From assembly GCF_051014685.1 (NCBI RefSeq), contig NC_135058.1, forward strand, positions 9,612,811-9,676,810: a stretch of DNA of 64,000 nucleotides. The letters run 5' to 3'. A program made the translations under genes and the position numbers. This DNA comes from Ptiloglossa arizonensis. Taxonomy: Eukaryota > Arthropoda > Insecta > Hymenoptera > Colletidae. Of this stretch, positions 20,021 to 32,702 are shown piece after piece (the stretch's first letter is position 1; every line of letters begins with the position of its first letter). The notes beneath the pieces were generated by a model. That model searched no databases and was not told the DNA's origin. It worked only from the letters and a program-made list of their open reading frames with translations.

Positions 20021-23000
20021 TCATGATTTAGCACCGAACGTCGTTCCGGCCACGTGCATCCGATTCTCGATCCCCATACCTAGAAACAATGCAACGACAT
20101 CGTTTGGGAAACGAACGAAGGCGATGAAAGGAAGTAGACTTGGAAAATAAATAACGAAAACTTCTCACCGAAATCGTGATCGCTCTCGTTGAAAGGACTC
20201 AGGGTCTGCGTGGACGTGAACGTCGAGGTCTGAGATTTCGTTCTCTTATTACTTTTGGAGCAGACGAAGAACGTGCTCAGAAGCGCGCCCACTTCCACGA
20301 AAATCACGGCCAGTCCGACCGTGAGCATTATCAGTGCTTGATCTTGCGTCCATTTCTCGAGCATCTCCAGGCAACCCTGTGAAAGCAATACCGTACGATA
20401 TTATGCGATACAGTGTGTCTACAAAGGGGAAAGTGTAATTTTGCACGTGTTTCTTAATAACTTAATACTCGATATCGAACTCAATGTCGTCCTTGTCCCC
20501 TCAATGATCTGTGCATTCGAGAAACAATAACTATAAACCTTCGAATACAATCAACGCGTCCATCCATCCACTTCTCTCTCTCGTATTCTCTCGTTTTGAA
20601 GGAAACGCAAGCGATCTTGGAACGTCCTCCATACCTTTGCCCATCTTCGTCTTTCCTCTTTAATGTACCAATAACCGTACCTTCGGCCCGCAACTTCAGT
20701 ACTCGACTTTATTTTCCACCCAACCTACTTCTCGGAACGCGTTCATTTATAAATTATAAAAGGAATCGGCTCGCGTAACACCTCGTAACCGGCGTTACAA
20801 TTCGACGCTTCTACGTATATGATAATGTCATCATATTCGCGGACAGCGTCGGCGTCGCGCGATGACATTTCAATCTGTATTCAATTTCTGCGCGGACGCG
20901 TGAAATTTAATACCTGTCGCGCATAAAAGATAAGGAAACTCTCCTAACAATGCGACGCCAACTTCGCTACGATGTGTGTGTTTTTTTTTTCTTTTTTTCT
21001 TTTTTTTCTCCAACAAACTACACACGGCCGTCTACGCGACGCTCTCGTTTCCAGATGCGATACCGATTGAACGATACACTCGTCGCGCTTTTACGCAACC
21101 CGCATTCAAGTGGATTCCCCTTAGGCGGTGATGTTTGCATGCGGGTCATTATTGAGCGTGTACGCGCGACACAAAGGGTATCGACGCTCGCTTTCCCTGT
21201 TCCCGTCGATTTAACAACCGTTGAAACGGCAGTGTTATCGCAACATTGAAAACAAAGCGCACAGGCCACTAACAGTCGTGTAACAGAATCGCTCGCGTAT
21301 TTGTATCGCGTTCGGCGATAAATACGTTGTTCGAGACACCGCCACAGAACGAGTACAATTCGTATTTGAAACGTTGTTATGAATGTAACATAATATATAA
21401 CGTAACACGTTATTAGGTAATACGACACGTTGTGTACATACATTTTGAATAGGTAATAATCGAACGCAGCATTGGGCGCGCAAACGAAATTAGAGTAGCA
21501 GTAGTTGGACGCTGAAACGATCCCAAATAATTTGACAAAAAGTTGCTCCCCGTGGAAAAGATGCGATGCATTGTATCGAAGAGACGTTGATGCAAAGTAG
21601 GGCATTGTTGATCGTATTCAAAAATATTTTACAAGGTTAATTACTTTAAACCTTCGTCTGCTTTCATAAGGTTAATAGTTCGACTCTCCGAGTTTCTATG
21701 CCGATTAAAATCTATCGTTTCGTTGACGTTTCGATTGTACCGCACGATGGAGTCCAAAAATACAACGAACACGAATACGAGTACAAATACGAACTTGAAT
21801 AGAAATTTTTTCAAATAATTATACGCGCGTCTCGACTCGAATCCTTTCGACATCATCGACAAAAAAAAAGGGCAGGGTAAAGGACGACCAGTCGATGTAC
21901 CGTTCCCAATCGACTATTTCGTACAATGGACTCGTGTGACGATCCGCGACAGGTGTCACTCGAGAGTTCGACGCGTCGCCAGCCTCGGTCACGTGTCACC
22001 AATGTTTACGTCCGGTCCTCTTTTCGTTCGTTCAATCGCTGCCTCGTTGCTATACGTACCATGGTGTGCCGTGCGTATTGGTGTTCGGCGGGGTTCAAAG
22101 CCTGGCAGAGAGTAAGATTGGCAGGTTCGGGATTCAGGAAGGAATCTGTCTCGTTTGCGTTGTTCAGGGCGCAGCAACTGAGAGGCACCACTAATTCTCT
22201 TCGTCCTATTTCCTGCAACCGCCACCAGGAGGTGCCGTAATTGCTGCTTCCGTTTATGCCGCAGCAAACAAACTGAAAAGGTCGATGCAATTTGCGGTAT
22301 TCGTTCGCCAGAGGGGTGCGCGCGTAATTGCTTTCTACGATAGGTTTCGATCGGGATCGCGCATTTAGAGAAAACACGAGGCCACTCCTCTCTCGATCGA
22401 GTCAATCGGGCCTTGTTTTCATCGCCAGACGACCATCGCTCTGACCTTGCATTCTGACCCTCCTCGTACCACGCCCGGGCCTTTTCGGACCCAGATAGAC
22501 GCTCACGTTGGTCAATTGTACCGTTAGCACAACTTTCCTTGGAAATTAAGGAAGGCGCGATGAAACAATGGAATTTTTGTTCGAAATATTTTTGATCATA
22601 TTCTGCCATATTCTGGGTCCGTTTTGGGCATAGGCGTGGTCTCTCCCGTGGTCGTTTGAATCGCTGGTATCGCGAAGGTTAAAGAACTCTAAATGTACGA
22701 ATACACTCCCACAGTTTGGAAGCTGTTCCGTTATGAACGCTGTAAAAAATTGTTGCACAACTATTGAGCTAAAGTGGGCAATATTAATACCGGAACAGAA
22801 CTTGGTGAAAAATTAACCAAAACATGGAAGGAAATTTAGTGTCCTTTTGAAAATGATTTCTGAACGGAAGATGGAATGTTATCTAACGTGTATTAATTGT
22901 TTTCGTTATCTTGGGATGTAGGATCAATTTTGAACAAATATCCGGCATTTTTGTTAAGATTCTCCGGCGGAAAATCAAATCGGTAAAATATTGTTAAATT

Positions 23001-26000
23001 GTGGAAAAGATTCTATTGGGCGAAATTATTTGAAATTAAAGTAACGCGATAGTCAGCTCGATAAACATTCAAATTTTAACATCGAAGCTGCACGTGAGAC
23101 ATGTTAATGTCATTGCGATCGTGCTTTTTGTATTGGTGTTATTTGGTCTGGTTTCGAGTCGATGTAAACGTACCGTGGTTTGTGCAAGATCAAGGGCTGC
23201 TGTGAATTGTTCTCTGCCAGGCACAGCGTAGCTACGTTGCAAGGCCCGTATCAATCGCGCTGGTCTGACATCGATACCCAAAATGTGCGGCCAAAATACG
23301 ACCAGAACACAAACGGTACATTCACCGATCAGCAGTAGAATTATTGTGATGAAGTACTGAAAACAGAACGACAAAGTATAAACTAAAATACTTCTGAGAC
23401 CGATTCCAGGTTCAGGTTGGGTACAAGGGATCTCAAATTGCACTCTGTCTTTGTAAAATGACAATTGTTAAATTGTGAGAGGAAAAACGAGGTACTTCTC
23501 AAGTACCAATTGCACAGAAAATCCAAACACGAACCACGTAAATTCGCGAGTACTGTTAACTTTGTAAAAATTAATACACTAGGTTGTTTGATAAGTTTGG
23601 TCGTTCGATAAAACTTATTGAACAATCTATTAAACTACAATCTGCGAAAACAGATACTCGATAAAATTGAAACTATTCGAATTATTCAGCGACAACGAGT
23701 TCAACGTTACAAATATTCTTCGATCCGTCGCAAATCGAAAAACAAAGTCTGTAAGACGAGCTTTATCCACCTACGCCATTTTATGCTTCTCGCGTTCCGT
23801 GGATGTAACCCCTCCATAGGCGTCGCCGCAAAATTTCCAATCAACTCGTACAAATAGTTGAAAACTGACGTTGAGCAAGCGTTGGATACCGAACAAGAGA
23901 AATAAGAAGAAGAAAAAAACAAGATACCGTACTATTTCGAAACTACAGTAATCACCCGTATTGCTTGCTAGATAATAGGTAATTTCTGACACACCAGACC
24001 GATATTTCGTTCGTTAGCATTCGAACGGTTAACCACGATACCTGTAACCTGTAAACAGACTGTTACTAATAAATACTTGCATTGAAAGATTTACAACTAA
24101 TTGGCCATACAAAGTGGCCGTGGAACTGAATTTTACATCGGGTTTACAAACGTTGAACACGTGCCGAGTGGGACGCGTTCACGAGCGGTGCACGCGTTCG
24201 CCTAATAAGCGACTCCTGAATAATTGCTGTTTTTAAATGATACACGGGCTCGCCCTCCTTCCGTGGGCACGCGTGCCTGGACTTATGTAGATCCGTTTCC
24301 GGGCAGCGACGCGTAACCGTACTCCGGCAAAAGCGGGAAATCTGGTTTCAGTCGGGTCCGTCGAGCAAACTCATCGTCAGGGTCTGACGAAGAAGCTCGC
24401 AGATCGTGTAGACCTTGACTTCCACCCGATTAAAACGCGCATTTACGACACGAACAAGGTGCACCGCACTGTGGTGCACGGGCAACGCGAAACGTTCGTG
24501 TCTATAAGAACTATAAACGCGCGTGAATCCGCCATGTTAATTTCGTTACACTCTCTTGTTCGCCAAACCGTCCGAACTTACTCTAAGAATCATTCCTATC
24601 GCGATTAAGCTTCGAACGATTTTACGAACTTTATCTACCGATCGCTTCTTATCGATAAGTATATAAATTGTACTTACATACTAATAAATTTTATATAAAT
24701 TGTAGTTACATACTTATCAATTTCCATCGACACGTATATAAAATATATTCATATACTTAGTAATTTTTCTCGATAAGTACGTAAATTATATTTATACATT
24801 TATTAATTTCCATCGATAAGTATACAAATTGTATTTATATATTTATTAAAAAAATGTAATTCATACGTTGGTGAAACCTACTGTGGTTTAAGTGTAGATT
24901 ATAAGGTATATCGGGAAAAAATTGTACGATAAAGGAAGTTAAACGTTGGGGACTCAATGGGAACCGAAATGACGCATGGAAAAGAACACCTGTCCAGTAC
25001 GTACTATAACAGCTACCCCACGAACACGTTCAACAAAGTGGTCTTGTACTATAGAAGATAAAGAGCCCTCCAAAACTTTAACGCTAAATATCTTTTCTAC
25101 TATACCAATAAAAATGATATCTTCTCATTGCGCTGAATTATATAGAAAAAAAAATACAGCCAATACGGTTACCAAACTATTAATGAACTATGACCAGTCT
25201 TCAAGGCGTATCACCGCGCAGAAACTTACTAGTGTACAAATTTGAAAAATTGAAACTCATACATCTAAATTTATATATTCGAATAAATATGAATTGAATC
25301 AAATATGAATTCTAAATCTTGGTCTCTTGTTTTCGAAAATTCATACTCTGTACAATAAATTAATTTACATATGCTTGTGTTGTACCAAAGAGTTTGTCCA
25401 ATTATTAAGAAAATAAATAATTTACCTATTGTACACAATCGGAGGACACAATCGCATGGAAGAATACATTTACTTAAATATCGTTGCGTCTTGGAACAGA
25501 GCAATCGCTGCGAGTCATCTAGCGAACGATTTGCACGTTGCGACTTAACGAGACCGCAGAAATAAAGGATAGATCTAGGTACTATAATTACCGCGTAATT
25601 ACGATCTATAGTAAAAAGAAAGTGCCTTACAGAAACTGTAGCGCATCGATTATAGAGACAAGTCGCCCAGCATCCCAGCAGACCCGTGAGCGTGATTAGA
25701 AATCCCAAACCGACCACGGCAAATGCCAAATAGTAGAAGAGTGGTTGCTCGGGGTGTGCGTCACCTGGTCCCAGCAAACGTGACAATAGAATGCGTTCGT
25801 CGTCGGCCAATAACAGCGCGCCTAACGACATCAACGCGAAACCCGATATCTAGAAACGAAGATGATCATTTTTGACGATAACTCGTGCATCGAGTAGTGC
25901 CGTGCTTACGATATAGGACGGTTCAAAAGGAATTCAACACTTTCGAAAATCGTCGACGTAGCAACCGCACTTATCTACTGGAACATATTAGACAACAATC

Positions 26001-26461
26001 TTCACACATTGGCTCGCGTTACGTTCAAGTTCCCGAATCATAAGTTTCCGAAAGTGTTCAATTGCGCTTCAATTTCTCTCCGTTTCTCGTATTTAATTTA
26101 CGAAAGAAAATCTGTCCGTGACGATGTTTCAATGACGTTCGCACAGAATCTGAAAACGTAGAAGTGAACGTAATAAATGTGAAATCTGTAAACGAACGTA
26201 ATAATTTGTTAGGCGGATTTATAAATCGCGTCGTGTACGAGAAAAACATTTTTTTGATTTAAGTTTCAATAAGGATTGTATAACGTTATACCGTCTTCCG
26301 GTTCCTATCGTAACGTTTGAAAGTTACTGTAGATCGGGGGTGGAGGCAACGTTTAAATTTTGTACTTTTTTGATCATGTTTTTACATCCGTGACTCACCA
26401 GAAAAATGATATTCGAGCAGCACACGAAGATTCGTGGTATGCCCATCTTTTTCGTTTCCAT
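20021..26461 (-). CDS. Tetraspanin family membrane protein, six exons
   Basis: Tetraspanins are four-pass membrane proteins that organise membrane microdomains with integrins and other partners. The exons read 26461-26399, 25849-25631, 23356-23174, 22272-22060, 20376-20169 and 20079-20021, all with GT-AG borders and compatible phases (the first four junctions phase 0, the last phase 1). The product is 314 aa. TM1 is at about 9-35, TM2 at about 60-82 ending in GLLGCWATC, TM3 at about 95-116 and TM4 at about 240-263. The large loop has the signature CCG at 158-160, a second CC at 188-189, and Cys 211 and Cys 228 (in GCLEMLE), giving a six-cysteine loop with N-glycosylation sequons. The start is the first ATG, METKKM, before TM1; the next Met is five codons on. 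I cannot assign it to a named Drosophila tetraspanin. The stop is UGA at 20021-20023, and the frame stays open afterwards (see 18440-20020). Confidence 0.92.
23580..23629. mobile_element. Mariner-type micro-MITE
   Basis: TAGGTTGTTTGATAAGTTT and AAACTTATTGAACAATCTA form inverted ends of a 50 bp hairpin, flanked by or including TA at both ends. The GGTTGTTYRATAAGT end resembles mariner-family terminal repeats. It lies in a tetraspanin intron. Confidence 0.7.
24640..24870. repeat. AT-rich degenerate tandem repeat
   Basis: Four or five imperfect units of about 45-50 bp are built from CGATAAGTATATAAATT, TACTTACATA and TTAATTTCCATCGA-like pieces. It is probably a decayed minisatellite in intron 2 of the tetraspanin gene. 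Confidence 0.55.
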
Positions 26462-26774
26462 TTTCGAGTGTATCCGGTGCTTAATTACATCGAGTCTTTA
26501 ATTCGTTCTTTTTGTAAATGCGCGCGATAACAGGACACCGATGACAGTTCGTCGCGTCGATCCTTCGCGATGACACTCCATTAATCGTCGCGAGAAACGT
26601 GATGGTTAACGCGTCAAGTGAAATTTATTCGAACTTTTTTTTCCTCCAACTCCCGTACACTTATATTTACCCCAATTCCCGAAGCGTACTTGCTCGCGTT
26701 AACCGAAGGACTAAAAACCACGCGCGTGATAGATGGGTTTCACAGTGCTGTACGAATACTGGCATCTGTAGGTG
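26462..26774. other. Tetraspanin 5' flank
   Basis: This is the stretch between the tetraspanin start codon and the 3.0 kb duplication. It should contain at least the 5' UTR and perhaps the promoter, but I see no clear core motif. Open frames on the plus strand (26599-26841) are not convincing. Confidence 0.4.
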
Positions 26775-27637
26775 CGCTTGCGTTGCGTGCCCTCATGCGC
26801 GACCGACCGGATGGAACCGGAAGGAAATAGAAAGGCACTGAACAAAAAAATTGGAGGGGATGAAATGTCCATATGCACGTACATACGTACGCGATTGTTA
26901 CAGATATGATTCGTGCTAGTCAAATATCACGATGGGGGAGCACGAGTCATAAGAGCGAACATTACGGACGAATAAACTTCATCTTCGATTTAAACACGCA
27001 ATCGTTCAGCGTTCTGAAACATTACACGGATACTTGTGAATGATAATTAATCGAGAATCCTAAATAAAAGTATACATACGAAAAATACTAAAATAGTCCT
27101 TTTGGTTTCCCTAGGCGGATAATCTTCATAAAGTTCCTAATTTGAATTCTTAACATAATTAAGGGGAATGTAAATGATCAAATTTAAAAAAAAACATAAA
27201 TTGTTATATATTTTTTTTTCATATAAGTATCATTATTCTAATATTTAGTTTACAGGAAAAAAATTGTCATATTATTTATTAGTTGTAAAATATGTTTCAT
27301 ACCGCAACGTGTTCCAACGATTGTAGTAAAATTCTGATCGTAATATCATACTACAGAATGCGTAAATGTGTTATGCGTATCATTGTGAGTGTTCGTGGAG
27401 CCTATCTCCTCCTGTCTGCATTAATTCACGCGCCGTAGTATGCATTTCCAGTTAAAATAGCGCAAGCGATACTTACATATACCTATACGATATATGTATT
27501 ATTAGTTATTAAGAATTTAATTTCGTATACACTTTCATGTTTTTATTATGTATACAGTTCCGTATTAAATATTTCTGTACGTCGAAGATGACTGTATTTT
27601 ACAGTACGAATTAATTAATATTAACCATTAAATATTT

Positions 27638-28969
27638 TTAAAAATCTAAGAAACTATAATACGACTGACTCATTTTATTCGATCGTGCTGTTTCATCTTG
27701 TTCTCTTTGAGTTGTATCAACAAATTCGGGTGGTAAATGTAAAACCTGAAACAAAGTGCAAAAAATTACGTATAGTCTACCAAAATAAAAATTAAGACGT
27801 TTATTAGACTTATTCACCTCAATGATCAATTTTTTGCGACCTAGTTTGAATACAAGATCTCGCGAGTATGGATTATGTGGCGCTATTGTGTTCAAGGCAG
27901 GTAACTTTTTAAGGTGTAACATGCCATGGTAGTCCTTAAACAGTGGATTACTTTTTCTTTCAGAGCCTATAAATGATTCCAACCTAATCGCAATATCCGA
28001 TAAGTGTTCAACTCGTTGTACAACAGAATTCTCTAAACTTTCCACACGTACTGTTATTAGCGCAACTGCGTAAGAGTATCTTAACAGTGCTCTAAACAAA
28101 TATAAAAACTTTAATAAATCTTGGCGTGAAGTATCCTGAGAATCACTGAACCATGATCTCGATCCTAAAGAATGTATTGCAATTCTTAAAACTTGTCTTT
28201 TTGAAGGCGTTTTCAAAACTGAGTATTGTCCTTGATTCAAGGTTTCTTGAATGCATTTTAATATTTTCGAATAAGACGAATTTTTAAATACAGAATCATT
28301 TGTGGGACAACTAACATCGTACCACTGTGTTATGTCAGCTTTTTCAATCACTTCTTTTTCCATTGTCTTTGTAAGATCATAAGAGTTACCAAAAACTTGC
28401 CCTCCAGTCGGAGAAGAATCAATTTTTTTTAAATTTTGGTACCTCCAAGCAATTTTCATTTGTTCATCTAAATGTTGAGGTTGACCAACTGATTCAATAT
28501 CTGTCATAACAGCTGGCATTTCTGATACCAACTGTGATGGTTCAACATCTTTGGATCCTATGAACAATGGTTGAGCCGTGCCCACACCTTCTGCCATAAA
28601 GTACCTTAAGATAACATTTGCAAATGTACCAAATAGATCTTCCTCTGAAAAAGGGAAAATTTAGTGTTCATATACGGTATAATTCTTGTGAATAAAAAAT
28701 TTTCTATACAATTTTAAGAGATTCTATACATACCAACAACAAATAGAGATCCAATAGGTAATCCACCACCTAAAATTGTTAAATTCAAGTACAGTAATAC
28801 TACGAAAATATTTTTTTTTAATTTTAGTGAAATAAAACAAATTTTTCAAACCTATTAAATGATCTAAGGAAGGAATTCCGGTTGAAATCAACAGTTGTGA
28901 ATTTTTTATCGAAGGTTTTGTTCCTGGTATGAAGGGAAACCGAGTACCCTTTGCAATACTCTGATCCAT
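27638..28969 (-). CDS. Elp4: Elongator complex protein 4 (Elp4), four exons
   Basis: Elp4 forms the RecA-like Elp4-5-6 ring of Elongator, which helps modify wobble uridines in cytoplasmic tRNAs. The exons read 28969-28852, 28769-28734, 28644-27818 and 27745-27638. All have GT-AG borders and join to 1089 nt (362 aa plus stop), somewhat shorter than human ELP4 (424 aa). Recognisable features are the N-terminal GTKPSIKNSQLLISTGIPSLDHLIG, given here as residues 16-40, then GGLPIGS and VVEED spanning exons 2-3 (residues 41-54), and near the C-terminus the LHLPPEF motif that in human ELP4 is LHLPPDL, ending in LDF in both. The Walker-A glycines are not classical, as usual for this subunit. The last intron is 72 nt, in phase 0 and free of stops. 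An AATAAA lies on the minus strand at 27542-27547. Confidence 0.94.
27746..27817 (-). other. 72 nt stop-free intron of Elp4
   Basis: The donor GTGAAT follows GAG at 27818 and the acceptor TTTCAG ends at 27746. The intron length is a multiple of three and contains no in-frame stop, so retention would add 24 residues without breaking the protein. Removal restores the family's IE-VLHLPPEF continuity, which is why I treat it as an intron. Confidence 0.75.
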
Positions 28970-29775
28970 CCTTTATATCTGTTGTTAAAATAAAAAATAA
29001 TAAGCGATATAATTTAAACCTCTTTTTCATAACAATATTTATTCAATCCTTTGAGGAAAGAAAATAATATTTAATATTCTTATAATATAAAAATTAATTT
29101 TATGCATATAGAATTCCAATAAAGTATCAATTATAATTACATGTATGTAAATATTCCTCAAAACAGATGATTATTTACATTAAATCTAATTTCACGTGTC
29201 ACTGCAATCACTGATTACATTTGTAGGTTATGTTTATTAGAACTACATGATACTGTGCGAGATTAAATGTTACTACATTATAACATATTGCATACAGTGT
29301 ACATAAATTTGAAGTATTAAATTGTTATAATGACATACGTATCGTTATATTATTGAAATTAGTCGGTATAATAGTGCGAAATAATTCGGAACTTCATCGA
29401 CTGCAGCGCAATTTTTAGTTATAGTAGATTGAGTACAGATGGCTACACTTACAACTGGTACGCAGTTAGCAGGTGACGCATTGCATAGTTTGCAATCCTT
29501 TTGCTAGAATGCTCCTGTATTATTCTCTACAGTTATTTTTTACCAATTGTATGATATAATACATTCTCTTACTTGAATACGTAGATCCCTTAATTCATTT
29601 TCTACCGATTAGTGAATCGATGAATATTAATGTATTCCAACTTATTTTTTGATTATGATAAAGAAAAAGTACGTTCATCCTTGTATTAACGTAATTAAAT
29701 TTTTAATTCTTTCCTGTTTAAACTATCAGTCTCGATTTTTCAATCGGATATAATGACATTTTCTAAAAAAACATA
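28970..29775. promoter_or_regulatory. Elp4 5' flank (copy 1)
   Basis: AT-rich upstream DNA of the intact Elp4. It includes 81 bp (29085-29165) that copy 2 lacks. A 22-codon plus-strand frame at 29439 (starting ATGGCTACACTTACAACT) occurs in both copies but is too short to call. No TATA box could be assigned. Confidence 0.4.
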
Positions 29776-32702
29776 CGCTTGCGTTGCGTGCCCTCATGCG
29801 CGACCGAATGGATGGAATCGGAAGGAAATAGAAAGGCACTGAACAAAAAAATTGGAGGGGATGAAATGTCCATATGCACGTACATACGTACGCGATTGTT
29901 ACAGATATGATTCGTGCTAGTCAAATATCACGATGGGGGAGCACGAGTCATAAGAGCGAACATTACGGACGAATAAACTTCATCTTCGATTTAAACACGC
30001 AATCGTCCAGCGTTCTGAAACATTACACGGATACTTGTGAATGATAATTAATCGAGAATCCTAAATAAAAGTATACATACGAAAAATACTAAAATAGTCC
30101 TTTTCGTTTCCCTAGGCGGATAATCTTCATAAAGTTCCTAATTTGAATTCTTAACATAATTAAGGGGAATGTAAATGATCAAATTTTAAAAAAAACATAA
30201 ATTGTTATATATTTTTTTTTCATATAAGTATCATTATTCTAATATTTAGTTTACAGGAAAAAAATTGTCATATTATTTATTAGTTGTAAAATATGTTTCA
30301 TACCGCAACGTGTTCCAACGATTGTAGTAAAATTCTGATCGTAATATCGTACTACAGAATGCATAAATGTGTTATGCGTATCATTGTTAGTGTTCGTGGA
30401 GCCTATCTCCTCCTGTCTGCATTAATTCACGTGCCGTAGTATGCATTTCCAGTTAAAATAGCGCAAGCGATACTTACATATACCTATACGGTATATACAG
30501 TATTATTAGTTATTAAGAATTTAATTTCGTATACACTTTCATGTTTTTATTATGTATACAGTTTCGTATTAAATATTTCTGTACGTCGAAGATGGCTGTA
30601 TTTTACAGTACGAATTAATTAATATTAACCATTAAATATTTTTAAAAATCTAAGAAACAATAATATGACTGACTCATTTTATTCGATCGTGCTGTTTCAT
30701 CTTATTCTCTTTGAGTTGTACCAACAAATTCGGGTGGTAAATCTGAAACCTGAAACAAAGTGCAAGAAATTGCGTATAGTCTACCAAAATAAAAATTAAG
30801 ACGTTTATTAGACTTATTCACCTCAATGACCACTTTTTTGTGACCTGCTTTGAATACAAGATCTCGCGAGTGTGGATTATGTGGCGCTATTGTGTTCAAG
30901 GCAGGTAACTTTTTAAGGTGTAACGTGCCAGGGTGGTCCCCAAACAGTGGATTATTTTTTCTTTTAAACCTTATATATGATTCCAACTTAATCGCAATAT
31001 CCAATAAGTGTTCAATTCGTTGTACAACAGAATTCTCTAAAAGTTCCACACGTACTGTTATTAGCGCAACTGCGTAAGAGTCTCTTAACAGTGCTCTAAA
31101 CAAATGTAAAAACTTTAATAAATCTTAGCACGAAGTATCCTGAGAATCACTGGACCATGATCTCGATCGTAAAGAATGTATTGCAATTCTTAAAACTTGT
31201 CTTTTTGAAGGCGTTTTCAAAACTGAGTATTGTCCTTGATTCAAGGTTTCTTGAATGCATTTTAATATTTTCGAATAAGACGAATTTTTAAATACAGAAT
31301 CATTTGTGGGACAACTAACATCGTACCACTGTGTTATGTCAGCTTTTTCAATCATTTCTTTTTCCATTGTCTTTGTAAGATCATAAGAGATACCAAAAAC
31401 TTGCCCTCCAGTCGGAGAAGAATCAATTTTTTTTAAATTTTGGTACCCCAAACAATTTTCATTTGTTCATCTAAATGTTGAGGTTGACCAACTGATTCAA
31501 TATCTGTTATAACAGCTGGCATTTCTGATACCAACTGTGATGGTTCAACATCTTTGGATCCTATGAACAATGGTTGAGCCGTGCCCACACCTTCTGCCAT
31601 AAAGTAACTTAAGATAACACGTGTAAATGTACCAAATAGATCTTCCTCTGAAAAAGGGAAAATTTAGTGTTCATATACGGTATAATTCTTGTGAATAAAA
31701 AATTTTCTATACAATTTTAAGAGATTCTATACATACCAACAACAAATAGAGATCCAATAGGTAATCCACCACCTAAAATTGTTAAATTCAAGTACAGTAA
31801 TACTACGAAAATATTTTTTTTTAATTTTAGTGAAATAAAACAAATTTTTCAAACCTATTAAATGATCTAAGGAAGGAATTCCGGTTGAAATCAACAGTTG
31901 TGAATTTTTTATCGAAGGTTTTGTTCCTGGTATGAAGGGAAACCGAGTACCCTTTGCAATACTCTGATCCATCCTTTATATCTGTTAAAATAAAAAATAA
32001 TAAGCGATATAATTTAAACCTCTTTTTCATAACAATATTTATTCAATCCTTTGAGGAAAGAAAATAATATTTAATATTCTTATAGATGATTATTTACATT
32101 AAATCTAATTTCACGTGTCACTGCAATCACTGATTACATTTGTAGGTTATGTTTATTAGAACTACATGATACTGTGCGAGATTAAATGTTACTACATTAT
32201 AACATATTGCATACAGTGCACATAAATTTGAAGTATTAAATTGTTATAATGACATACGTACCGTTATATTATTGAAATTAGTCGGTATAATAGTGCGAAA
32301 TAATTCGGAGCTTCATCGACTGCAGCGCAATTTTTAGTTACAGTAGATTGAGTAAAGATGGCTACACTTACAACTGGTACGCAGTTAGCCGGTGACGCAT
32401 TGCATAGTTTGCAATCCTTTTGCTAGAATGCTCCTGTATTATTCTCTACAGTTATTTTTTACCAATTGTATGATATAATACATTCTCTTACTTGAATACG
32501 TAGATCCCTTAATTCATTTTCTACCGATTAGTGAATCGATGAATATTAATGTATTCCAACTTATTTTTTGATTATGCTAAAGAAAAAGTACGTTCATCCT
32601 TGTATTAACGTAATTAAATTTTTAATTCTTTCCTATTTAAACTATCAGTCTCGATCTTTCAATCGTATATATGATTTTAATGACATTTTCTAACGAAACA
32701 TA
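29776..32702. repeat. 3.0 kb tandem duplication, copy 2
   Basis: This is a direct copy of 26775-29775, ending near AACGAAACATA at 32702. At the joint, copy 1's final AACATA runs straight into CGCTTGCG, with at most 1 bp of microhomology visible at the breakpoints. It lacks the 81 bp segment and contains the Elp4 pseudogene. Confidence 0.95.
30642..31972 (-). pseudogene. Elp4 pseudogene (duplicate copy)
   Basis: Exons 1 and 2 (31972-31855 and 31772-31737) encode the same residues as the intact gene and keep their splice sites. Exon 3 starts at 31647. A single base is missing near 31447, which shifts the frame at the MKIAW position and gives an immediate stop. Further on there is an in-frame TAA at 31127-31125, where copy 1 has a Trp/Arg-Gln context (SRQD). 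A third lesion, TAA at 30704-30702, replaces the Gln after TQRE in the last exon. Any product would be limited to roughly the N-terminal third. The 5' flank is largely intact, so it may still be transcribed. Confidence 0.93.

Larger units (their letters stand above)
20377..25630 (-). other. Tetraspanin introns 2-4
   Basis: Three introns of about 2.3 kb (25630-23357), 0.9 kb (23173-22273) and 1.7 kb (22059-20377) lie among the exons. They hold a mini-mariner hairpin at 23580-23629, an AT-rich degenerate tandem stretch at 24640-24870, and a T-rich run near 20985. An 89-codon plus-strand frame at 24976-25245 matches nothing I recognise. No nested gene was found. Confidence 0.6.
26775..29775. repeat. 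3.0 kb tandem duplication, copy 1 (intact Elp4)
   Basis: The unit starts at CGCTTGCGTTGCGTGCC (26775) and repeats from 29776, an offset of 3001 bp. It includes the whole Elp4 gene, its 3' flank and about 0.8 kb upstream. Differences between copies are scattered substitutions and small indels, plus an 81 bp segment (29085-29165) present only here. The high similarity indicates a fairly recent event. Confidence 0.95.

Noticed and set aside
24976..25245. 89-codon plus-strand frame inside a tetraspanin intron
   Set aside because: No recognisable domain, no promoter or splice context. Possibly a decayed transposon piece, but I cannot support it.
29439..29507. 22-codon ATG frame upstream of Elp4, present in both duplicates
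   Set aside because: Too short to support, and no family recognised. Presence in both copies follows from the duplication.
31125..31451. Open frames in the second Elp4 copy as separate genes
   Set aside because: They are fragments of the frameshifted pseudogene, not independent genes.
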